DNA of 64,000 bases from Kluyvera genomosp. 3 (lineage in GTDB: Bacteria; Pseudomonadota; Gammaproteobacteria; Enterobacterales; Enterobacteriaceae). The translations under genes were made by a program, and so were the position numbers. This document shows, piece after piece, positions 40,398 to 53,010 of the stretch. The stretch lies in assembly GCA_002211745.1 (NCBI GenBank), contig CP022114.1, positions 744,001-808,000 on the forward strand. The letters run 5' to 3'. Below the pieces are notes generated by a model, which worked only from the letters and a program-made list of their open reading frames with translations, was not told where the DNA came from and made no database searches. How positions within the stretch are numbered: the first letter of the stretch is position 1; the number at the start of each line of letters is the position of its first letter.

Positions 40398-41173
40398 ATC
40401 CAACGCCACGTGCATCGCGGCGCTCGTGGAAGAGGCGCTGTGGCAGGAGCTTGAGCTCACGCCAAAGCCGGGCTGGTGGATAAATACAACAACGGCGCGC
40501 ACCGGGATATGGACCACGCGCTGTTTGTTCGCAGCATTGCCGCCATTTCTCCGTGGTTCCCTCGGTTTGCGGAGCTGGGGGATAAGCACGCGCATAGTCC
40601 TGCCAGCGAGCAGCTGCGAATGATTCGCCCGATGGGCATCGCCTGTGAGCAGGCTATGTACGCGGCAACTGGCGGCGTGAACACCCATAAGGGCGGTATT
40701 TTCGCGCTGGGGCTGCTTTGTTTTGCCGCAGGAAGATTGGGTGAGGTCAACCCGCAGCGGTTGTGCAGTGAAGTGAGTGATATCTGCCGTGGCCTGGTTG
40801 CGCGAGAGCTGGCAGCGCGTTCATCGCAGGCGACCGCGGGCGAACGTCAGTTTCATAAGTTTGGCCTGACCGGCGCGCGTGGCGAAGCAGAGAGCGGATT
40901 CGCCACGGTTCGCAAGGCGCTGGCGGTTGGAATCGTCGTCATCTGCACGCGCTGCTGCTGCGTTTAATGGCGGTGAACCCGGACAGCAATCTGGTCTCGC
41001 GCGGTGGGATGAACGGCCTGCGCTACGTACAGGATTACGCCCAGAATTTACTGGAGAATGGCTGGGATGAGGGCGCGCTGATAGCAATGGATAACGCGCT
41101 GATTACGCGGAATTTAAGCCCCGGCGGCAGCGCCGATTTACTGTCCGTAGGATGGGTGCTATCGAGGATGTAG
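40375..41173 (+). CDS. citG: Triphosphoribosyl-dephospho-CoA synthase (two frameshifts)
   Basis: CitG condenses ATP with dephospho-CoA to make the precursor of the citrate lyase prosthetic group. The sequence has LELTPKPGLVDKYNNGAHRDMD near the start, GGVNTHKGGIFALGLL and the C-terminal PGGSADLLSVGWVL. Missing G's near 40472 and 40935 split the frame; repair gives 266 residues. An ATG at 40375 is used; TTG three bases before it is an alternative. It is the last cit gene and its stop touches a large inverted repeat. Confidence 0.88.
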
Positions 41174-41247
41174 TAGCCCGGCCGAGCAAAGCGACGCCGG
41201 GACTGCTCGCTGCTTGAACCCGGCGTCGCTTTGCTCGGCCGGGCTAC
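41173..41247. repeat. 29-bp perfect inverted repeat (BIME-like) ending the cit operon
   Basis: Bases 41173-41201 (starting GTAGCCCGGCCGAGC) are the exact reverse complement of 41219-41247, with a 17-base loop. The GTAG...CTAC ends and GCCGGG cores resemble paired REP units. It lies between convergent citG and nupG and may terminate both. It may also mark the island edge. Confidence 0.8.
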
Positions 41248-41253
41248 GTTACG

Positions 41254-42508
41254 TTAGTGGGCGACCGTCTGTACACCGGCAGGCGTACGCTCATGTTTAT
41301 ATTTAAACAGCCCAACAAACGCCACCGCCAGCACCAGCGAGTAGCCGGCGAAAATCAGCCATACGCTCTGCCAGTCGGTAATACCGTCTACGGTGTACAT
41401 CTCCACCACTTTCCCGCTCGCCATGCCGCCGAGAATGCAGCCGAAGCCGTTGGTCATCATCAGGAACATACCCTGCGCGCTGGCGCGAATTTCCGGGCGG
41501 ACTTCTTTCTCAACGAATACCGAACCGGAGATGTTGAAGAAGTCGAAGGCGCAGCCGTAAACAATCATCGACAGCACCAGCAGCACGGTGCCGAACGGCG
41601 TTGGGTCGCCGTAGGCGAACAGGCCGAAGCGCAGCATCCACGCGAAGATACTAATCAGCATCACGTTCTTGATACCGTAACGGCTTAAGAAGAACGGAAT
41701 GGTGAGGATGAACAGCGTCTCGGAGATTTGTGAAATCGACATCATCACCGAGGCGTGCTGCACGATAAAGCTGGTGGCAAACAGCGGATCTTTATCAAAG
41801 CTATGCAGGAAGGTGTTGCCGAACATGTTGGTGATCTGCAGTTCCGCGCCCAGCATCATGGAGAAGATAAAGAAGATCGCCATGCGTTTGTTTTTAAACA
41901 GCGCAAAGGCGTCCAGCCCCAGCATGCTGCTCCAGCTTTGTTTCTGCTGCTGGTTAGAAACGGGAATGTGCGGCAGTGTCAGAGTGAACAGCACCAGCAC
42001 GACCGACAGCGCAGCGCCAATGTACAGCTGCATATGGCTCAGCTCGAAGCCGGAGAAGCTCACCGCCCACATCGCCAGAATAAAGCCGATGGTGCCCCAG
42101 ATGCGGATTGGCGGGAAGTCGGTAACGATGTCCATGCCAGCCGATTTCAGGCGGTAGTAGGAGATGGTGTTAATCAGGCCCAGCGTTGGCATATAGGCCA
42201 GCGAGTTAAGCAGAATAACGAAGAACATCGCCCCGGCGTGGTGACCTCGGCGGCCATAAATAACGTTCCTGCCCCACCAGGTGACAAAAAGCATAGACCC
42301 ACTTGGCGCTAATCCATTTATCCGCCACGATGCCCAGCAGCGTTGGCATAAAGACGGCGGCGATACCCAGTGAGCTGTACACCGCGCCGATAGAGGCACC
42401 ATCGAACTTCAGCGTTACAAACATGTACGAGCCCAGCGTGGTTAGCCAGCTCCCCCACAGGCAGAACTGCAGGAAGGACAGTATCTTAAGCTGCAGCTTT
42501 AAATTCAT
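41254..42508 (-). CDS. nupG: Nucleoside:H+ symporter NupG (two frameshifts)
   Basis: NupG imports purine and pyrimidine nucleosides with protons. The protein starts MNLKLQLKILSFLQFCLWGS and has 12 membrane segments of the MFS fold, ending ERTPAGVQTVAH. Two missing G's near 42245 and 42275 restore HLVGAGTLFMAAEVTTPGAMFFVI; the repaired length of 418 residues equals E. coli NupG. Neighbour mltC is as in E. coli; on the other side the cit island separates it from speC. Confidence 0.93.
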
Positions 42509-42748
42509 GTTAATTTCCTCACAAATAGGACCGGACAGGCGTTCGTGTAATAACATCCGAAGGCATTATTTGTGCTGATTCTATCAATGGCTGTGATGAG
42601 ACATTGTTAAGCGCCGCAAAAAATTGCAATTATTTTTACTTTGCACAACGAAATAGTGACAAAACTAACATTTCTGTAGGAAGTTCAGGTGGGGAAGCCG
42701 CTTCATCCTGGGCAAATCGGGAGGAAGCGGCTGCGTTTGTGAGAATTG

Positions 42749-43830
<1,082 letters not shown>

Positions 43831-43877
43831 CATTCCGGGAGCGCGTGTTGTTGTTGTCTTAAAGGGCCGTCGGGCCC

Positions 43878-45230
<1,353 letters not shown>

Positions 45231-45385
45231 AGTCAAAACCGTGCTTCCGATATCGTGCGATTAGGGTGCCAGATTGCAGCACAGCGGTACTATGCTGTAA
45301 ACAGGAACTTTCCGGTGCTTGCATCCGGCAACTAACTTTGGATAATGCCCGTTTCCCGAACACTCTCACAAGCAGACTTATTTTT

Positions 45386-46105
45386 ATGAAGAACGACGTC
45401 ATTTCACCGGATTTTGATGAAAACGGCCGCCCGCTGCGCCGCATTCGTAGTTTTGTTCGTCGCCAGGGGCGACTGACCAAAGGGCAGGAACACGCGCTGG
45501 AAAACTACTGGCCGGTGATGGGCGTTGAGTTTAGCGAAGAGCCTGTCGATTTCGCCGCGCTGTTTGGCCGCGATGCGCCGGTCACTCTGGAGATTGGTTT
45601 TGGTATGGGGGCTTCGCTGGTGGCGATGGCCAAAGCGCGCCCGGAGCAGAACTTCCTCGGGATTGAAGTGCATTCACCGGGCGTGGGCGCGTGCCTGGCC
45701 TCGGCGCACGAAGAGGGTGTCGATAACCTGCGCGTGATGTGTCACGATGCGGTAGAAGTCCTGCACAAGATGATCCCGGACAACTCCCTGAACATGGTGC
45801 AGCTCTTTTTCCCTGACCCGTGGCATAAAGCGCGTCATAATAAACGCCGTATCGTTCAGGTGCCGTTTGCCCAGTTCGTGAAAAGTAAGCTCAAGCTGGG
45901 CGGCGTCTTCCACATGGCAACCGACTGGGAACCCTATGCGGAACATATGCTGGAAGTGATGTCCTCCATCGACGGGTATCAGAACCTGTCCGAGACTCAG
46001 GATTACGTACCGCGCCCGGATTCGCGCCCGGTAACCAAATTTGAACAGCGTGGTCATCGTCTTGGCCACGGCGTATGGGACTTAATGTTCGAGAGGGTGA
46101 AATAA
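45386..46105 (+). CDS. trmB: tRNA (guanine-N7)-methyltransferase
   Basis: TrmB makes m7G46 in tRNA using SAM. The 239-residue product starts [20 protein letters not shown] and has the SAM motif [16 protein letters not shown], then [21 protein letters not shown], the family signature, and [10 protein letters not shown]. The ATG at 45386 matches the E. coli start; upstream in-frame ATG codons lack homology. The stop abuts the yggL ATG (TAAATG), so the two are cotranscribed. Intact frame. Confidence 0.95.
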   Translation: MKNDVISPDFDENGRPLRRIRSFVRRQGRLTKGQEHALENYWPVMGVEFSEEPVDFAALFGRDAPVTLEIGFGMGASLVAMAKARPEQNFLGIEVHSPGVGACLASAHEEGVDNLRVMCHDAVEVLHKMIPDNSLNMVQLFFPDPWHKARHNKRRIVQVPFAQFVKSKLKLGGVFHMATDWEPYAEHMLEVMSSIDGYQNLSETQDYVPRPDSRPVTKFEQRGHRLGHGVWDLMFERVK

Positions 46106-46432
46106 ATGGCAAAGAATCGTAGCCGTCGTTTGCGTAAAAAAATGCACATCGATGAATTTCAGGAAATCGGCTTCTCTGTAGCGTGGCGTTTCCCGGAAGG
46201 CACCAGCGAAGAACAGATCGATCAGGTTGTTGATCAGTTTATCGATGAAGTGATCGAGCCGAACAAGCTGGCGTTTGACGGCAGCGGCTATCTGGCCTGG
46301 GAAGGTCTGATTTGCACCCAGGAAGTGGGCAAGTGCACCGAAGAACATCAGGCGCTGGTCCGCAAGTGGCTGGAAGACCGCAAGTTTGAAGAAGTGCGCA
46401 CCAGCGAACTTTTTGACGTTTGGTGGGACTAA
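46106..46432 (+). CDS. yggL: YggL, DUF469 protein linked to ribosome assembly
   Basis: The 108-residue acidic protein (MAKNRSRRLRKKMHIDEFQE, EEQIDQVVDQFIDEVI, ending FDVWWD) matches E. coli YggL. The family is DUF469, reported to associate with ribosomes; its exact role is unclear. It begins directly after the trmB stop and is followed by a hairpin. Intact frame. Confidence 0.93.
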   Translation: MAKNRSRRLRKKMHIDEFQEIGFSVAWRFPEGTSEEQIDQVVDQFIDEVIEPNKLAFDGSGYLAWEGLICTQEVGKCTEEHQALVRKWLEDRKFEEVRTSELFDVWWD

Positions 46433-46441
46433 ATAAGCATA

Positions 46442-46468
46442 CGGGCCAGCATTTGCTGGCCCGATTTG
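46442..46468 (+). terminator. Terminator after yggL
   Basis: CGGGCCAGC (46442-46450) pairs with GCTGGCCCG (46455-46463) around ATTT, followed by ATTTG. It lies nine bases past the yggL stop. yggN starts 21 bases later, so read-through is also possible. Confidence 0.6.
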
Positions 46469-46483
46469 TACTGAGGGAAAGTT

Positions 46484-47201
46484 ATGATGCGCAAAACGCT
46501 GCTGACGGCAGTACTCTCGTTCACGGCGATGACCGCCCACGCTGACTACCAGTGCAGCGTTACGCCACGCGATGACGTGGTGCTCAAGCCGCAAACCGTG
46601 CAGGTGCAAGGTGAAAACGGCAATCTTATTATTACCCCTAACGGCGATGTCACCTACAACGGCAAGGCGTATACGTTAACGCCGGCCAGCGTGAACAGGC
46701 CAAAGATTATCAGACCGAGCTGCGCAGCGCGCTGCCGTGGATCGACGATGGCGCACGCAGCCGGGTAGAAAAAGGCCGCGTGGCGCTGGATAAAATTATC
46801 GCCAAAGAAGTGGCGAGAGCAGCAATATGCGCGGTCGCCTGACCAAGCTCGATGCGCAGCTCAAAGAACAGATGAACCGCATTATTGAGCATCGTAGCGA
46901 TGGCTTAACCTTCCACTATAAAGCCATTGATCAGGTACGCGCAGACGGCCAGCAGCTGGTCAATCAGGCGATGGGCGGTATTCTGCAAGACAGCATTAAC
47001 GAGATGGGCGCCAAAGCGGTGCTGAAAGGCGGCGGTAACCCGCTACAGGGCGTGCTGGGCAGCCTTGGCGGCCTGCAAACCGCTATTCAGAACGAGTGGA
47101 AAAACCAGGAAGCGGATTTCCAGGCGTTTGGTAAAGATGTATGCAGCCGCGTGGTGTCGCTGGAAGACAGCCGCAAAGCGCTGGTCGGTACGTTGAAGTA
47201 G
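46484..47201 (+). CDS. yggN: YggN, DUF2884 periplasmic protein (two frameshifts)
   Basis: A signal peptide (about residues 1-20, MMRKTLLTAVLSFTAMTAHA) is followed by DYQCSVTPRDDVVL and long helical stretches such as FHYKAIDQVRADGQQLVNQAM. Missing bases near 46690 (restoring REQAKDYQTELRSALPWID) and 46813 (KEVGESSNMRGRL) give 239 residues, the E. coli YggN length. Function unknown. In E. coli the next gene is ansB; here a TRAP transporter follows in convergent orientation. Confidence 0.88.
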
Positions 47202-47216
47202 TCATAAGCCATCATT

Positions 47217-47254
47217 GAAAAAGCCGCCAGTCAGTTAACTGGCGGCTTTTTTTT
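47217..47254. terminator. Strong Rho-independent terminator
   Basis: AAAAAGCCGCCAGT (from 47217) pairs with ACTGGCGGCTTTTT (to 47254), with a T8 run on the plus strand and an A5 run on the left, so it ends yggN and can also serve the dctM transcript from the other strand. Confidence 0.9.
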
Positions 47255-47269
47255 GCGCAAGATAGGGTG

Positions 47270-48569
47270 TTACATCAGCCCCAGCAGCTGCGGAATAAAC
47301 AGCGAGATCTGCGGGATGTAGGCGATCATCATCAGCGCAATCAGCAACGCGGCGTAGAAGGGCAGCAGCGGCTTGATTAACTGCTGGATCTTCACCCCGG
47401 AGATAGAGCAGCCGACAAACAGTGCGCTGCCCACCGGCGGCGTTAGCAGGCCGATGCACAGGTTGGCGACCATCATGATGCCGAAGTGTACCGGATCCAT
47501 GCCCAGGTCCTGGGCGATCGGCAGGAAGATCGGCGTGAAGATCAGTACCGCAGGCGTCATATCCATAAAGATGCCGACGATCAATAACACAATGTTAATC
47601 AGCAGCAGGATCACCAGCGGATTCTCCGAGATCCCATCAGCGTGTCGCTGATCATGTAGGGAATATCCGCATTGGTCATCGCCCACGACATACCGACGGA
47701 AAAGCCGATCAACAGCAGTACGATGGAGGTTGTGACCACCGACTCGAGGATCAGTTTCGGCAGATCGCGCCACTTCACTTCGCGATAGATAATCACCGAC
47801 AGGATAAAGGTATAAACCACCGCGATGGCCGACGCTTCGGTGGCGGTGAAAATACCGCCCAGAATCCCGCCCATCACGATAATCACCAGCAGCAGGCTCG
47901 GCAGGGCGTCGAAGAAGGCTTTCGCCGCCTGGGCGCAGGTTGGGCGCTCGGAAACCGGGTAGCCGCGGCGCTTCGCGATAATCGCGCAGACCACCATGAT
48001 CGCCAGGCCCATCAGAATCCCTGGCAGATAGCCCGCCATAAACAGCGAGGCCACCGACACGCCGCCCGCGGTCAGCGAGAAGACGATCAGCACGTTAGAC
48101 GGCGGAATCAGCAGCCCGGTAATGCACGACGAGACGTTAACCGCCGTGGAAAACGCGGGTCATAACCCTTTTTGGTCTGAATCGGGTGCAGGGTGCCGCC
48201 CACCGCCGCCGCCGCGGCTACCGCCGAACCGGAGATGGAACCGAACATCATGTTGGCGAGCACGTTGACGTGGCCCAGCGAGCCGGGAACGCGGCCCACC
48301 ATCACCTGTGCGAGGTTAATCAAGCGGATGGCGATACCGCCGCTGTTCATCAGCGTCCCGGCGAAGATAAAGAACGGAATCGCCAGCAGGGCAAAGTTGT
48401 CCAGACCGTTGGCCAGACGCTGAGAGACGGTAATGACGGCGATATCCCACGGGAACATCAGCAGCATTGAGGCAACGGTCGCGATGCCGATAGAGAACGA
48501 AATCGGCACGCCGATAAATACCAGCACGAAGAAAGCGCCAAACAGCGTTAAAGCAATATACCCGTCCAT
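47270..48569 (-). CDS. TRAP transporter large permease DctM (two frameshifts)
   Basis: DctM is the 12-TM ion-coupled subunit of TRAP dicarboxylate-type transporters. The sequence starts MDGYIALTLFGAFFVLVFIG and has GSISGSAVAAAAAVGGTLHP, LIPPSNVLIVFSLTAGG and the ending LLTPPVGSALFVGCSISG, typical of the family. Missing bases near 48150 and 47630 split the frame; repair gives 433 residues. The ATG overlaps the end of dctQ by one base (TAATG). The cluster replaces ansB/yggM of E. coli. Substrate is unknown, probably a C4-dicarboxylate or sugar acid. Confidence 0.88.
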
Positions 48570-49071
48570 TAGCGCGCTCCTTCTGCGGACTGTTTCAGGC
48601 TAATCAGGCCGTTGGCGATAAACCACAGCGCGTAGAACATCATGATGAGGCCGGACAACGGCAGGATCAGATAGACGTAGCCCATCGGATCTGCATCGCG
48701 GCGGAGACCTGTGCGGTGGCCAGCGTTTTGGCTATCAGCTTCAGGCCGCCGGTGACGATCACCGAGCCGGAGAAGAGAAAAATCAGCAGGTTAATCACCA
48801 CGCCCAGCAGCGTTTGCTTACGTGGTTTGAGCGTCATGGCCAGCAGATCGATCGCCAGATGGCGCTGTGCGCCAACGGTATAGGCTGCGCCGAGCAGGCC
48901 AACCCAAATCATCAGAAAGCGCGCCAGCTCGTCCGTCAGCGTGCTGGGTTGGTTTAACACATAGCGACTGAATACCTGCCAGACGACGCAGACGACCAGC
49001 GCCACCATGACCGCGACGGAGAACGCGGCGATCGCGCGGTCCACCGCCTGTTTAGTGCGGGTAAAAATCAT
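48569..49071 (-). CDS. TRAP transporter small permease DctQ (one frameshift)
   Basis: DctQ is the four-TM partner of DctM. The product begins MIFTRTKQAVDRAIAAFSVA and has WQVFSRYVLNQPSTLTDELARFLMIWVGLLGAAY, the DctQ signature with the conserved R-Y and E-L-A-R. One missing base near 48690 restores AAMQIPMGYVYLILPLSGLIMMFYALWF; total 167 residues. Its stop overlaps the dctM start. It lies 48 bases after dctP, so the three genes form an operon. Confidence 0.87.
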
Positions 49072-49119
49072 CGTTTGTTATCCTGGTGAAGGCGGGCCAG
49101 ATGCTGGCCCGCAAGGGAA

Positions 49120-50106
49120 TTACTCTGCGGCGGCTTCAAATTTGGCCAGCAGCGCGGCCTGTTTCGGATCTTTGTTGAAATCGTCAAACAGCGGTTGCAC
49201 CGCAGCGCGGAACGGCGCTTTGTCGACTTTGACGATCTCGCCGCCCATGGCCTTCGCCTGAGCGCGCGTGTCAGCGTCGATTTTGTTCCACAGCTTCTGT
49301 TGGTAAACCTGCGAGTCGGTGGCAGCTTTCGCCAGAATTTGCTGCTGCTCCGGCGTTAGCTTGTCCCAGGTTTTGGTGGAGATCACCAGGAAGTCTGGAA
49401 TAGAGGCGTGCTCATCTTCAGAGAAGACTTTGGCAATTTCAATATGACGTGTTTGCACCCACGATGGGACATTATTTTCCGCACCGTCCACCACGCCCTG
49501 CTGCATTGCGGTATAAACTTCACCGAATGAAATAGGTGTGGGCGAACCACCCATTAATTCAATCATTTTTATGGTGGTCGGGCTGGCCTGAACGCGAATT
49601 TTCAGCCCTTTTAAATCTTCTGGTTTAGTAATCGGTTTTTTGGCATAAAAACTACGGGTACCGGCAACATAAGCGGAAAGGGCGAAGAATCCTTTTTCTT
49701 TCGTTGAGTCCATAATTTCTTTGCCGACATCACCGAATACCACTTTATTAAAATGCGCCTGGTCTTTAAATAAGAACGGCAAATTATAAATGGCATAAAC
49801 GTTGTCGAAAGATTCCAGATCGCTGGCGGAACCTTTGGTCATATCCAGCGCGCCGTTCTGTAATAGCTCCATGGTTTCACGCGCGCTGCCCATCTGGCTG
49901 CTTGGGTAAATACGGATGGTCATCTTGCCGTCTGACAGCTGCTTGACCTCTTTGGCCATTTCTTCAAAAGCCTGGTGCACCACGTGGCTACGCTCAAGGT
50001 TGTGCGCCAGTTTCAGCGTCACTTTTTCAGCCGCAGCGGCCCCAGCGGAAAACAACGCGAAAAGCGACGCACAGATTAGCGTTTTGCGAAAAAAGAGAGA
50101 TTTCAT
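49120..50106 (-). CDS. TRAP transporter solute-binding protein DctP
   Basis: The periplasmic receptor of the TRAP system. A signal peptide (residues 1-26, ending AGAAAAE) is followed by VTLKLAHNLERSHVVHQAFEE, the region GLKIRVQASPTTIKMIELMGG with the conserved substrate-carboxylate Arg, and FGEVYTAMQQGVVDGAENN. Length 328 residues, intact. Part of the gene (about 49540-49800) is more AT-rich than its ends, perhaps a sign of foreign origin. Salmonella has a similar dctPQM set; the substrate is not fixed by sequence. Confidence 0.9.
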   Translation of the reverse strand: MKSLFFRKTLICASLFALFSAGAAAAEKVTLKLAHNLERSHVVHQAFEEMAKEVKQLSDGKMTIRIYPSSQMGSARETMELLQNGALDMTKGSASDLESFDNVYAIYNLPFLFKDQAHFNKVVFGDVGKEIMDSTKEKGFFALSAYVAGTRSFYAKKPITKPEDLKGLKIRVQASPTTIKMIELMGGSPTPISFGEVYTAMQQGVVDGAENNVPSWVQTRHIEIAKVFSEDEHASIPDFLVISTKTWDKLTPEQQQILAKAATDSQVYQQKLWNKIDADTRAQAKAMGGEIVKVDKAPFRAAVQPLFDDFNKDPKQAALLAKFEAAAE

Positions 50107-50367
50107 TAATAGGCTCCATGCACATTCATTATTGTGGTCTATATCTAGAGGGACAGCGTTGAATTTCTGTATGACATATTATCCTGGTTGTCAGACAGCT
50201 TTAAGCTACCACTCTCACAATTTTCAGTTATCTGTGCATTAAATGCGGTTTTTGTGCGCTGGGTTATATTTATTACATATTCGTTATTGGCTATTAATAT
50301 CTTATTTAAATATTGATGGTGAAATTATTCGGTAAGTATTGGGGTAACCACTCGGTAAAGCTGAGTG

Positions 50368-50403
50368 ATATATTTCGCCATTATAAATAATGGCGAAATA
50401 TAT
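50368..50403. terminator. 16-bp perfect AT-rich hairpin past hemW
   Basis: Bases 50368-50383 and 50388-50403 are exact reverse complements (ATATATTTCGCCATTA and its complement) with a TAAA loop. It lies seven bases past the hemW stop and probably ends the hemW operon. The rest of the 304-bp gap to dctP is AT-rich and holds the dctP promoter region, in which I see no clear operator. Confidence 0.65.
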
Positions 50404-50410
50404 TTATTAT

Positions 50411-51547
50411 TTATTCGCTAAGAAACAGTTCAAGCAGTGAGTTCAAAAACAGTTTACCGTGCTCGGTTATCTGCCAGTATTGCTCGCACTCGGTCAGGTA
50501 GCCCTGGGCCAGCGCTTCATCCAACTGTGGGCGGATGATACTTTCGTCCAGGCCGGTATAGGCGCTGAATTCGGCGCGCGGCGCGGCTTCCAGTAAACGG
50601 AAGCGGTTCATAAAGAATTCAAACGGCTTGTCGGCGTTCTCAACGTCGTGCTGGCGCTCCAGATAGCGCCCTTCCATATAGCCGCGCGGATGACGCGTTT
50701 TCGCCGTACGCAGAATGCGGCCGTCCGGGAACGTCACCTTGCCATGCGCACCGCAGCCGATGCCCAGATAATCGCCAAAGCGCCAGTAGTTGAGGTTGTG
50801 CTGGCACTGATAGCCCGGTTTGGCATAGGCCGAGGTTTCATACTGCTGATAACCTGCAGCGGTCAGCAATTGATGACCCTGCTCGAAGATATCCCACAGC
50901 GAGTCGTCGTCCGGCAGCACCGGCGGGCGCGAACCAAACAGAGTATTGGGTTCGATAGTCAGCTGATACCAGGAGAGATGCGGCGGCGACAGTTCAATCG
51001 CCTGGCGCAGGTCGCTCAGCGCCTCTTCCAGAGACTGTTCGGGCAAGCCGTGCATCAGGTCGAGGTTGAAGCTGCGCAGCCCCAGACCGCTCGCCAGGCG
51101 CGCGGCGCGTTTGGCCTCTTCCGGCCCGTGGATGCGCCCAAGACGCTGGAGCTTGCTGTCGCTAAAGCTCTGTACCCCGATAGAAATGCGATTAACGCCC
51201 GCCCTCTGGTACTCGACGAAGCGGTCAGCTTCGACTGTCCCCGGGTTGGCTTCCATGGTGATTTCTGCATCAGAGGCCAGCGTCAGACGCGCGCGAACGC
51301 CGTCCAGCAGAGCCTGCATCGCCGGGCCTGACAGCAGGCTCGGTGTACCGCCACCGATGAAAATAGTCTTCACTTCACGTCCCTGCGCGTAAGCAACGTC
51401 GGCGTCTAAGTCGCTCAGCAGATGCTGTACGTAGTCGTCGTGCGGCACTTCACCTTTCAGCGCGTGCGAGTTGAAGTCGCAGTACGGGCACTTCTGCACG
51501 CACCACGGGATATGAATGTAGAGACTCAGCGGGGGCAGCTTAACCAT
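50411..51547 (-). CDS. hemW: HemW, radical SAM heme chaperone
   Basis: HemW (YggW) is a coproporphyrinogen-oxidase-like radical SAM protein that inserts heme into target proteins. The 378-residue product has the CxxxCxxC cluster motif (Cys16, Cys20, Cys23 in [17 protein letters not shown]), SAM-binding [12 protein letters not shown] and [12 protein letters not shown]. It overlaps the end of rdgB by eight bases. Length matches E. coli (378). Frame intact. Confidence 0.95.
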   Translation of the reverse strand: MVKLPPLSLYIHIPWCVQKCPYCDFNSHALKGEVPHDDYVQHLLSDLDADVAYAQGREVKTIFIGGGTPSLLSGPAMQALLDGVRARLTLASDAEITMEANPGTVEADRFVEYQRAGVNRISIGVQSFSDSKLQRLGRIHGPEEAKRAARLASGLGLRSFNLDLMHGLPEQSLEEALSDLRQAIELSPPHLSWYQLTIEPNTLFGSRPPVLPDDDSLWDIFEQGHQLLTAAGYQQYETSAYAKPGYQCQHNLNYWRFGDYLGIGCGAHGKVTFPDGRILRTAKTRHPRGYMEGRYLERQHDVENADKPFEFFMNRFRLLEAAPRAEFSAYTGLDESIIRPQLDEALAQGYLTECEQYWQITEHGKLFLNSLLELFLSE

Positions 51548-52132
51548 GACGCATGGCTTCCAGTAACAGCTTCAGCGCCTGACCGCGGTGGGAGATGGCA
51601 ATCTTCTCTTCGCGGCTCAGCTCAGCGGCGGTCTTGCCTTCCGACGGCACAAAGAAGATAGGATCGTAGCCGAAGCCGCCCTGGCCTGCCGGCGCGCGGG
51701 TAATCACCCCGGCCAGGTGCCGTGGCACACCAGCGGCGTGGGGTCTTCGGCGTGGCGCATATACACCAGCACGCAGTGGAACTGCGCCTGACGCTGGTCG
51801 TCCGGCACGTCTTTTAAGGTTTCCAGCAGCTTTTCCAGGTTCTGTTGGTCGCTGGCGTCGAGGCCGGAGTAGCGCGCGGAGTAGATCCCCGGCGCGCCGC
51901 CGAGAACGTCAACCGCCAGACCGGAATCATCGGCGATGGCCGGTAAGCCGGTCACTTGTGCGGCGTGGCGCGCTTTGAGAATCGCGTTTTCAATAAAGGT
52001 CAGCCCGGTCTCCTCGGCTGACTCTACGCCAAGCTCGGTCTGGGCGACGATATCAAGACCAAAATCGCCGAGCAGCGAAGCAAGCTCGCGCACTTTACCG
52101 GCGTTACCGGTCGCGAGGACAACTTTTTGCAT
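51540..52132 (-). CDS. rdgB: dITP/XTP pyrophosphatase RdgB (one frameshift)
   Basis: RdgB removes non-canonical purine triphosphates. The N-terminal [18 protein letters not shown], the metal-site [24 protein letters not shown] and C-terminal [20 protein letters not shown] with SHRGQAL are all present. One missing G near 51714 restores [17 protein letters not shown]; the repaired length, 197 residues, is that of E. coli. It lies eight bases from yggU and overlaps hemW. Confidence 0.94.
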
Positions 52133-52140
52133 GGGATATC

Positions 52141-52431
52141 CTAAAGTTTCAGGGCGTCGACGCCCGATGGGATCTGTTGCGGATGAATAATTTTAACCTG
52201 TTTATGCCGCCCCAGTTCACCTTTCTCGATGATGACCTGGCTTTTGGCGACCTTAAACTGCTTGGCGAGATATTTCACCAGATGGGCATTTGCCTGCCCA
52301 TCAACGGGCGGGGCGGTGATGGCGACTTTTAGTTCGTCGCCATGTACCCCAACAATCGCATCCCGGCTGGCCTTTGGCTGAATATACAGCCGCAGTACCA
52401 GCCCGTCATCGCAGGGAGTGACGGCACTCAT
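52141..52431 (-). CDS. yggU: YggU, DUF167 protein
   Basis: The 96-residue product ([53 protein letters not shown]) matches E. coli YggU (DUF167/UPF0235), a small protein of unknown role with a known alpha/beta fold. The start is the ATG at 52431, which overlaps the stop of yggT; this start matches E. coli, and an upstream in-frame codon is not used. Intact frame. Confidence 0.93.
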   Translation of the reverse strand: MSAVTPCDDGLVLRLYIQPKASRDAIVGVHGDELKVAITAPPVDGQANAHLVKYLAKQFKVAKSQVIIEKGELGRHKQVKIIHPQQIPSGVDALKL

Positions 52432-52993
52432 AGCGCCATCCACAGTCCTGGCAGCAGCATATTACCGGTGGCTTGCAGCACTTCGGCGATGCCCATATTG
52501 ATGACATACAGCAGCAGCACCAGCACCATCGGAGAAAAATCGATTCCCCCATGGACGGCAGCAGCCGGCGGATAGGGCGCAGCAGCGGCTCGGCGAGCTG
52601 CATCAGCACGAACTCAACCGGGCTACGACCCTGGCTGACCCAGCTCATGATCGCCATCAGCAGCAGCACCCAGAAGATCAGCAGTCCGATGGTCTTGAGC
52701 AGAATCAGCACCGCAGAGATCCAGATAATCGGCTGGAAGGTGATGACCATAAACAGCACGATGGCTTTCACCACGCACAGAATAAAGGCCAGCAGCAGCG
52801 AAGCGCTGTCCAGCGGGCCCATCGGCGGAATGACGCGACGCAGCGGGCCGACGATCGGTTGCGTGATCTTCACCACGAACTGTGAGAACGGGTTGTAAAA
52901 ATCGCAGCGCGCCCACTGCATCCAGACGCGCAGCAGTAGCACCATTGTATACAGTTCAATCACTGTAGAGAGCAGGAAGGTCAACGTCTTCAT
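52428..52993 (-). CDS. yggT: YggT-family inner membrane protein (one frameshift)
   Basis: A 188-residue membrane protein with two copies of the YggT repeat, each with a conserved [17 protein letters not shown]-type loop ([17 protein letters not shown] and [17 protein letters not shown]). One missing C near 52545 restores [30 protein letters not shown]; the length equals E. coli YggT. It has been linked to osmotic or turgor processes; its function is not settled. It overlaps yggU and follows yggS by 17 bases. Confidence 0.92.
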
Positions 52994-53010
52994 GGCGTTC
53001 CTTGGGTTCC

